From Gibbula magus (Eukaryota; Mollusca; Gastropoda; Trochida; Trochidae), in contig OW388293.1 in the NCBI GenBank assembly GCA_936450465.1, forward strand, positions 27,347,860 through 27,411,859: 64,000 bases of DNA, written 5' to 3'. The notes under the pieces are model-generated. The model searched no databases and was not told where the DNA came from. It worked only from the letters and a program-made list of their open reading frames with translations. A program made the position numbers and the translations under genes. Shown here one piece after another: positions 53,601 through 62,600 of the stretch. How positions within the stretch are numbered: the stretch's first letter is position 1; every line of letters begins with the position of its first letter.

Positions 53601-56600
53601 ACATTAGTACAGGCAAGCGACACATCTACTAAGGGGTTTTCGGTGGTCCTGATTCCAAAAATTAGGGTTTCAGATTGATCAGATGTCGTGGTCTCATGCC
53701 AACGCCCCATAAGCGTCTTAATTTAGCGATTTTATGTTTAAAATGTGTATCTTATTCAAATAGTATTGTCAAAAATGTCAATTATTTCATGAAGGATACT
53801 TGCATCATTTGAATGTTTAACTATCGCCATTTATCTCATCTGGGATGGCATATTGATTATTAAATGATAATAGTTATGACAAAAGCACAAATCACTCACG
53901 TTGGCGATTGTAAAAAGATAATATTTGTTTCTATTTCAGACCATGTTATCAAGAGGTAAATGAAGTGTAATGCCCAAACGGAAAGGTGAACAAAGTGAGG
54001 GTCCTGGAAAATTCCCTAAACAGTCCTTGAAAACGTGTATTCTTCACACATTATCAATTCAAGGTCTTGGGCCATTCACTTCTCTCAGTTCTATCAAAGG
54101 AACGGCTAATGAAAGACTTGCACAGCTCCAAGAAATTCGTGACCGACGTCTTCGTCAACCATATAACTCTTCTGAACGTATGCAATCTATATGCGACAGC
54201 ATTCCCTCAATGCTTCCAGAAGATTTAAACAATGTCGGGTATCACCTCAAATGCTATCAAGGCTTTACACGCAATAGCCATCGTCTATCAGACGTTACGA
54301 AAGAAGACGAAAGTGAAGAATCAACATCACAAAGGATTCATTCTCCTCGGAGATCGTCTTCCTCGCGTCCTCAAGGACCTCTCTTCCCACCAGAGTGTAT
54401 TTTCTGTGACAAGATAAGAAAAAAAGGCAAACACCAAAAAACTGAAGCAGTTATAAACTTTTCCTCATTCAGAAACAGAGTTAATGTTTGGCAACACATC
54501 GAGTCACAGGCCGAAAAGATGGGATATCTATCACTTTATCGACGAGTAAAAAGGCATAGACCTATTCGCTGTAGAAGCAAAGCACCACAAGTCATGTTTG
54601 AAGAACTTCGGCACAGCATTCAGAAACTTCCAGAACAAGATGAGCAGAGAACAGAACAACCCAGATTCTGAAGACGAACGTTTGCTAAATGCCCATGAAA
54701 AAGCTTTCACCTGTGTATTGGAGCACATTCAAACTCATGTTGTCCAACAGAACAAGGTGTTGCAAATGCCATTTCTGCGCCTTCTGTATGTAGAAGAACT
54801 GAGACATCATGACTTTGAGATGCCCAACTATCGAACTGAGAAACTTCTCAAGAGTATACAAAATGATCCAATCAACGAACACCTTGGCTTCACAATTGTC
54901 AATAGAGACAAAGGTGGAGCTGTAACTGTCACATTGGTACACAGCTCAAAGATCAGTGTTTCGGATGCTCTTTCACAAGCATACACTCTTGGAAGTACAG
55001 ACAAGTACCAAGATGTTGCACTACGTCTTCGTTGTCTAATTCTTAAAGCATTCAGGGAATCTAAAGATCTCCCCTGGCCACCTACAGCCAACGACATGGA
55101 GCTGGATCCAGAAAAAGTTCTTCCACCAGATCTCACCCGGTTTCTCAGCTTAGTTATGAGCGGCAAGGAATACTCTTTGGCAAGTGAGAAGGTGAAAAGC
55201 TTGGTGTTTTCCATTGGACAAGATCTCTGCCGTGTTGTGAGTGGTGGAGAATGGAAGCTTCCCAAGCATGTGCTTTTATGTGTCACTATCAGGCATTTGT
55301 TCAGAAGCAAGCAACTCACTGCCATATTGCACAGACTTGGGCATTCAGAAAGTTATGATTTTGCCCTAGAGATAGAAACAGCTCTTGCACAAGCCCTTGA
55401 CGAGGTCTCAACCCATTTGACACCACAGATTGTTACAGGAGAAGGCAATTCAGTGCAAGTCTGTGCAATATGTGCTCCACCCCTGTCCGCTCTGACAGCC
55501 CGGAGCTCCCGAAGGAGGCAGTGTCAGAGTCAACTAGGGTAGATTAAATTACACTTGTGAAGTCATCCTATTGTTCTTTCACTCCATTATTTTCCAGTAA
55601 TGGAGAGTTGCACATCACATCATATTTTTTAAGTAGAACTTTAATTTCTTTAACTTTTTAAAGCAATTGTGATAAGAGCAATACTTTGAGTGTAATTTAA
55701 GTAGGGTAATATCCTCTTAACTCTCCATTCCTTAAAAATAATGGGCCTCGGCTCCATTATTTTTAAGGAATGGAGAGTTACTCGGACATTACCCTCTACG
55801 TCATGGATGGGGACAAATAGTCGAAGACACAATTCTGTATATACAGCTAGAAGCAATGTTATATGATAATGGAAAGAGGTATAACATTGTGATATATTTT
55901 TAGAAAGCTGATGATGTGTACAACTCAAATAAAATTGTTGTGGTGAGTTTTTTGTGGACACTTTTTTAGCTGCAGACTCCTTGGCCAATGGGGATTCTAA
56001 ATTGTAGACATGGCAATTCCTTCTATGATGCGACCAGGTCGACACCACGGTACTGCCTGTTTACTTATCAGGGGTGAACAATGTCCGAGCAGACGCTTTA
56101 TCTAGCTCATCGGCATGGCGTCCGGCGTCCGTCCATCCGTCCGTCCGTAAACTTTGCGCATTTTCGACTTCTTCTCCAGAACCAATGATTCCACAGAGCT
56201 AAAATTTTATGTGCAGACTCCTTGGCCAATGGGGATTCTAAATTGTAGATTTCGTGACCCCGTGACCCCAAATGGGGTCACAGGGGTCACATCCTTAAAA
56301 ACCTATTTTCATCTTCTTCTCCAGTTCCAAAAGGTCAAGAGAGCTGAAAAGTTGTGTGCAGACTCCTTGGCCAATGGGATACTAAATTGTACATTTCGTG
56401 ACCCAATGACCCCAAATGGGGTCACCGGTGTCACAGCCTTAAAAACCTATTTTCATCTTCTTCTCCAGTTCAAAAAAGTCTAGAGAGCTGAAAAGTTGTG
56501 TGCAGACTCCTTGGCCAATGGGGATACTAAATTGTACATTTCGTGACCCCATGACCCCAAATGGGGTCACCGGAGTCACAGCCTTAAAAACCTATTTTCA

Positions 56601-59600
56601 TCTTCTTCTCCAGTTCCAAAAGGTCTAGAGAGCTGAAAAGTTGTGTACAGACTCCTTGGCCAATGGGGATACTAAATTTTACATTTCGTTACCCCATGAC
56701 CCCAAATGGGGTCACAGGGGTCACATCCTCAAAAACCTATTTTCATCTTCTTCTCCGGTTCCAAAAGGTCAAGAGAGCTGAAAAGTTGTGTGCAGACTCC
56801 TTGGCCAATGGGGATACTAAATTGTACATTTCGTGACCCCATGACCCCAAATGGGGTCACAGGGGTCACATCCTTAAAAACCTATTTTCATCTTCCTCTC
56901 CAGTTCCAAAAGGTCAAGAGAGCTGAAAAGTTGTGTACAGACTCCTTGGCCAATGGGGATTCTAAATTGTACATTTCGTGACCCCATGACCCCAAATGGG
57001 GTCACAGGGGTCACATCCTTAAAAACCTATTTTCATCTTCCTCTCCAGTTCCAAAAGGTCAAGAGAGCTGAAAAGTTGTGTACAGACTCCTTGGCCAATG
57101 GGGATTCTAAATTGTAGATTTCGTGACCCCGTGACCCCAAATGGGGTCACAGGGGTCACATCCTTAAAAACCTATTTTCATCTTCTTCTCCAGTTCCAAA
57201 AGGTCAAGAGAGCTGAAAAGTTGTGTGCAGACTCCTTGGCCAATGGGATACTAAATTGTACATTTCGTGACCCAATGACCCCAAATGGGGTCACCGGGGT
57301 CACAGCCTTAAAAACCTATTTTCATCTTCTTCTCCAGTTCAAAAAAGTCTAGAGAGCTGAAAAGTTGTGTGCAGACTCCTTGGCCAATGGGGATACTAAA
57401 TTGTACATTTCGTGACCCCATGACCCCAAATGGGGTCACCGGAGTCACAGCCTTAAAAACCTATTTTCATCTTCTTCTCCAGTTCCAAAAGGTCTAGAGA
57501 GCTGAAAAGTTGTGTACAGACTCCTTGGCCAATGGGGATACTAAATTTTACATTTCGTTACCCCATGACCCCAAATGGGGTCACAGGGGTCACATCCTCA
57601 AAAACCTATTTTCATCTTCTTCTCCGGTTCCAAAAGGTCAAGAGAGCTGAAAAGTTGTGTGCAGACTCCTTGGCCAATGGGGATACTAAATTGTACATTT
57701 CGTGACCCCATGACCCCAAATGGGGTCACAGGGGTCACATCCTTAAAAACCTATTTTCATCTTCCTCTCCAGTTCCAAAAGGTCAAGAGAGCTGAAAAGT
57801 TGTGTACAGACTCCTTGGCCAATGGGGATTCTAAATTGTAGATTTTGTGACCCCATGACCCCAAATGGGGTCACCGGGGTCACAGCCTTAAATACCTCTT
57901 TTCATCTTCTTCTCCAGTTCAAAAAGGTCTAGAGAGCTGAAAAGTTGTGTGCAGACTCCTTGGCCAATGGGGATTCTAAATTGTAGATTTCGTGACCCCA
58001 TGACCCCAAATGGGGTCACAGGGGTCACATTCTTAAAAACCTATTTTCATCTTCTTCTCCAGTTCCAAAAGGTCTAGAGAGCTGAAAAGTTGTGTGCAGA
58101 CTCCTTGGCCAATGGGGATTCAAATGTAGATTTCGTGATCCCATGACCCTAAATGGGGTCACAGGGGTCACAGGGGTCACATCCTTAAAAACCTATTTTT
58201 ATCTTCTTCTCCAGTTCCAAAAAGTCTAGAGAGCTGAAAAGTTGTGTGCAGACTCCTTGGTCAATGGGGATTCAAAATTGTAGATTTTGTGACCCTGTGA
58301 CCCCAATCTAGGTCACGGGTCATGACCCAAATATTTTCATCTTTGTCTTAAGTATGTAAAGCTGTAGAAAGGTGAAATTGTAATTGTAGGATTGGTAACC
58401 CTGTGACTCCAAAGTTGGGTCACAGGAGTCATGGTCTAAAAAGCCTATTTTTTTCTTGATAACAATGTATTACTTGATATAACTTAGATAGTCAACCTTA
58501 GATAATAATCAATGAAATCCTGATGAGCTACAGAGCCCATGGCTCTATTTTTTTAAAATGAAAAAGAAATCAGTGCTCTGAGGTTCTCAATTTGTTGTAC
58601 ACCTGTCATGAGGAATAGCATCTTTGAGCTGTCTGCTTGCATAACTTCCTGTTGAGCTTTCAGTGCCATATATGCAGATAAAAGAGTTTAATATTCATCA
58701 CAAGATCAGAAACCTCCTTCATATTGATTAAGGTAAGTGCATATTTCCATTTATTCAAGTATGCAACGATGAATGCCTGTATCATGTTTATTTTACTGTT
58801 GACAGTAATAAGGTCGGATGAACTGGTCAGCTGTCGCCGGCTATCGGCCTCGAGCGGGTCCCCCGCGACCAGAATCACAGAGGAGCTCTTGGGGTCCCCG
58901 CGCTGGCCGGACGGCACCATCACGGGGACACTGGTCTCTGTGCATGGGGCCAGGGTACAACCACGCTGAAGCCTCATCGAGATCCGATCTTGCCGAGGAG
59001 GTAGATGGCAACAGAGCCTTACTACCTTTACCTTTACCCTTAGCCATCTTAGCGACTTGTTTGCAGCCGCAAAAAAATTGAGGTCCTTGTCTCTCTTCGC
59101 TTTGGCCTTCAGGGTGAAAGCCTGGCACACGGAGCATTTCAGAGGGTGGTGGAAATCGGATTATCGGAGGCCGGATTATCGCGGCTTGACTGTATATATA
59201 ATATTATATAAAATATTCATTTATATATATATTAATAACATGGGGAAATGCAATGTAGTTGTTTATCAATATTGCATCAAGGAATTTGTAAACCAGGGAG
59301 ACATCCCCCATAGTCTTTGTAAATAGGGGAGATTCTGATTTCAAATATGGGGGTGTCACTGAATACATGATACAGACCTAACTTACTTCTTACCCTGCTG
59401 CTGTGCTGCTGTGTTACTAGAGAGTATAACTTAAACATAATTACCTTAACACTTTAAAAACAAACGCCTATCTTTCTTGGCCCTCCATCTTGAAACAGCT
59501 GCCTTGTAAGGGAACTCGTGTGAAGGGGGTCCTTCAATCTGGATTGTCATCAACTGATTCACTTTTTCAGGGTCAAGTCTATTTCTGGTGCTGGTATGAA

Positions 59601-62600
59601 TTGCGTTCTGACAACTGAACCCCCTCTCACAGTCGGCAGTCTGGAGAGGGATATGCTGGCATAGTTTGGCTAGTTTCACAAGATTGGGGAACTGATTGCC
59701 ATGGTGTAACTGCACTAACTTCCACAATATCTGCAGTTTATCTCTAGGGTACATTTGCTCAATAACAAGTGGTTTGATCAAACTCCACTCTGCCCTTGTG
59801 ATGTCAGCATCAATCATTGCCTTGCTAGTACAGTTACCTACACTACTGTCTCTGCCATAGTGTTCAATCAGAACATCTAAATCTTCATTTCAATAATTCA
59901 GTAAGTCCTCTTTTGACAAGAAAGAGATAGGGTAAGACCTAATGCTTGAAATGAGGTGGCAACTTTCAATTCAAACCTGGGAAATCTCATGTCCAGTTGT
60001 TCTTTAAGAGCTTTCAGAAAATTTGTTCTAATACTGTCAAAAGATTTGTTTGCATCTCTCAAGGTTTCATTTTGTGAAAAGGTTGCTTTCATTCCCTGAA
60101 TTGTAACCTTTTTGGTCTCCTGATTAATCTTCATGTGAGATATTTGAAGTAACTGTTGATAGTAGGGCTGGGACGGGTAACCCGGATACCCGGGACAGGT
60201 GGGTATTGAGTAGGACCCGGGTACCCATCACACTACCCGGACCCGTTTTTATCATGTGACTAATGATAAAACAGTTTTATTTGCTATTCTTTCATTTCAA
60301 GATTACAATGTATTTGAAGATTCTAACATAATATTAAAATGATCAAGTTGTCATTCATAATAAATTTGATTGAAATAGCCATGGGTCTCTATGCTTTAGG
60401 TTTCTAGCCCTATGTTTCAGCCAACCAGTTGAATAAAGTAGTACAAAATCTTACAATTAGATGTTGGAGATCAACAGAACGGGTATCCAGGTAGGGTAGG
60501 GTAACAGATGGTCGGGTACCCGGTTAGGAAATATCTACCCGTCCCAGCCCTAGTTGATAGTAGCTCTTGCCACTCAAAGCCTGGTCAATTACTCTGAATA
60601 CATCATCTATATCTGGTCTCACAGTAGAGATGTCAAGATACTGTTTCTGCATTGTCAGTTACAACCTGTCATATACCTAAAATTACCGATTTTATGCAAT
60701 AAGTACCCCAAGGAGGATCCCTTCTGAAAAAGAATCTGCTATTTTGGTGTCCAGGAACAAGTTTTAAATTGTTATACTGAAAAATGAAAGTCAAAAGTGG
60801 TTGTTGTAATGTGAGTAATTCATTCTTTCAAGTGAACTGATGAACCATTAGCAAGTGCCTTTCAACAAAAAGTCTGGTCTGTATGACTGTAAGTGAGTGA
60901 GTGAGTGAGTTGGGGTTTAACGCCGCTTTCAGTATTTCACTTATATCGCGGCTGCTAGTATTATGGCAGGGAGAAAGCCGTAACGCCATGTGGCTATGCA
61001 CTGCGGTGAAACCTGCGAGCAGCGGCTCGAACTAGCGAACCATGGGTGGTACTACGCTGAAATTCAATGTAGCATTGCACCCAAACCTTACTGCGTGTAG
61101 AACAGTTCTCTACTGCAGACAAATTAAGTTGCCGTGCCCCTGGCGGGATTCGAACCCCGGACCTCTTGATCAGAAGCCAAACGCGCTAACCACTGCGCTA
61201 TCCCGCCCCCTGTATGACTGTAATGACATCTCTAAATCATAGAGAAGTGTTTGATTAAGAATTGAACTGAAAATGATCTCAGATTTTTTCCAAAGTCATA
61301 ACATTGTCACAGCATAAAATTTTCGGTATTTTATGTTGGGGGTGTAACACTTTTTTTTGCTTTGTATATATTTATAAATAGCATATTATTGCAAAATTTA
61401 TAACATTTTTCAATTTGTATTTTCAAATAGATTTCCTTATTCCCTATTTTAACACTGACTTTAGATACTTACAAAAAACATTTATTTGAAAGGTAGAAAT
61501 TCATAAGCTTAATTACCTCATAGCAATGAATAACAAGCAAACTGAACTCAACAATGTGGTATACAGTCTCTAGTGATTGTTCATCGTTCTCATCTTGGCA
61601 AAAGCTTTGTGCTTGAAGGAAGAACTCTTGAAGATGATGAGACACCAATTCCTTGCTAGAAACATTCAACATTAGTTTTGTTATAATAATGTTATTTTCG
61701 TATTATTATGGATCAGAAAAACCCATAACCGACAATTTACAAATTCAAAGTGTTTGCTACAAAGTGGTTTGCATTTAGATTTGAGAATTGAATTATCATT
61801 TACATTTTAAAAATGGAATTTTTTTAACATTAAAACATATAAAGACATAAGAACAGGATTTATTTCCTTACATTCCACCTGATGAAGGAGTGAGTATGTA
61901 CTCCGAAACGTCGTGTATTTTCACATTAAAGTTGTTATCCAGAAAATCTTCCTGTTCTTATGTATACCACTTCTAAATGCCCTTCAAAGACCTGATATAA
62001 AGACATTTTGGACACATATTTTCCTGCATATTATTCTCACTTTTCTTTGACACCAAAACTGAAGTTCTTCAAAAGATCAAAACCATACAATTTGTTTTCT
62101 CCAGATACAGTCGAAAGACTACCTATTAATTAACAGAGACTGATGTTTTTTATTTCAAAGATGAACAAATCAATGTTACTTACCTTTTGTGAATGAGAAG
62201 TTGCAGAAGAAATGAGCGGACTACGGGTGTTGGATCAATCATGTCATCAAACACGGACATCTCCTTGGTGTAAACTCTGCCGGTCTGGTGTTCCTTGTCC
62301 ACTCTGCGAGTGATGTAGCTGAAGATTCTCTCGATGACGTTGCTGTCCGGGGTGCGGCTCCCTCCAAAACACAGCTTGGACACGACCAGCATCAGGAAGT
62401 TGTTGCAGCACTTCAAGTACTCTTGGTACTCTTCTTTCACTTTCCTTTAATCATTGATTGATTTAGTTGAAGAAAGAAAAAGAAAGCGGTTGACAAAATA
62501 CTACTTTACTCTGACTTCAATATACATGCACTAAAAAAAGATTTGAGATAAAGGGCCAAAATCTCTTACATTCTCTCTCAGTCATAAGAAAAGTTAATCT

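Larger units (their letters stand above)
53235..60736 (-). mobile_element. DIRS-type element C, gutted relic retaining both termini
   Basis: The left end (GAACAAACCTGTAAAGGTTC ... GGATCCTCCTTGGGGTACTT) and right end (AAGTACCCCAAGGAGGATCC CTTCTGAAAAAGAATC) match the two ends of element A in opposite orientation. No ICR, RT or recombinase ORF remains. Between them lie an orphan gene (53970-55542), a palindrome, an RNase H scrap, a satellite array, a gag scrap, and a hAT relic with a nested MITE. It may be one old element bombarded by insertions, or a chance pairing of two separate ends. Confidence 0.7.

Noticed and set aside
55500..55542. Second half of the orphan gene continuing beyond 55542
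   Set aside because: The expected conserved C-terminal blocks are not found in any frame before the palindrome at 55701.
56154..57841. Repeated plus-strand ORFs with LKTYFHLLLQF motifs
   Set aside because: They are translations of the 145-bp satellite; the same peptide recurs at every R145 copy and has no start or context of its own.
61138..61207. Functional tRNA-Arg(TCT) gene
   Set aside because: The D and anticodon arms fold but the acceptor stem cannot pair, and it is fused to a SINE body.
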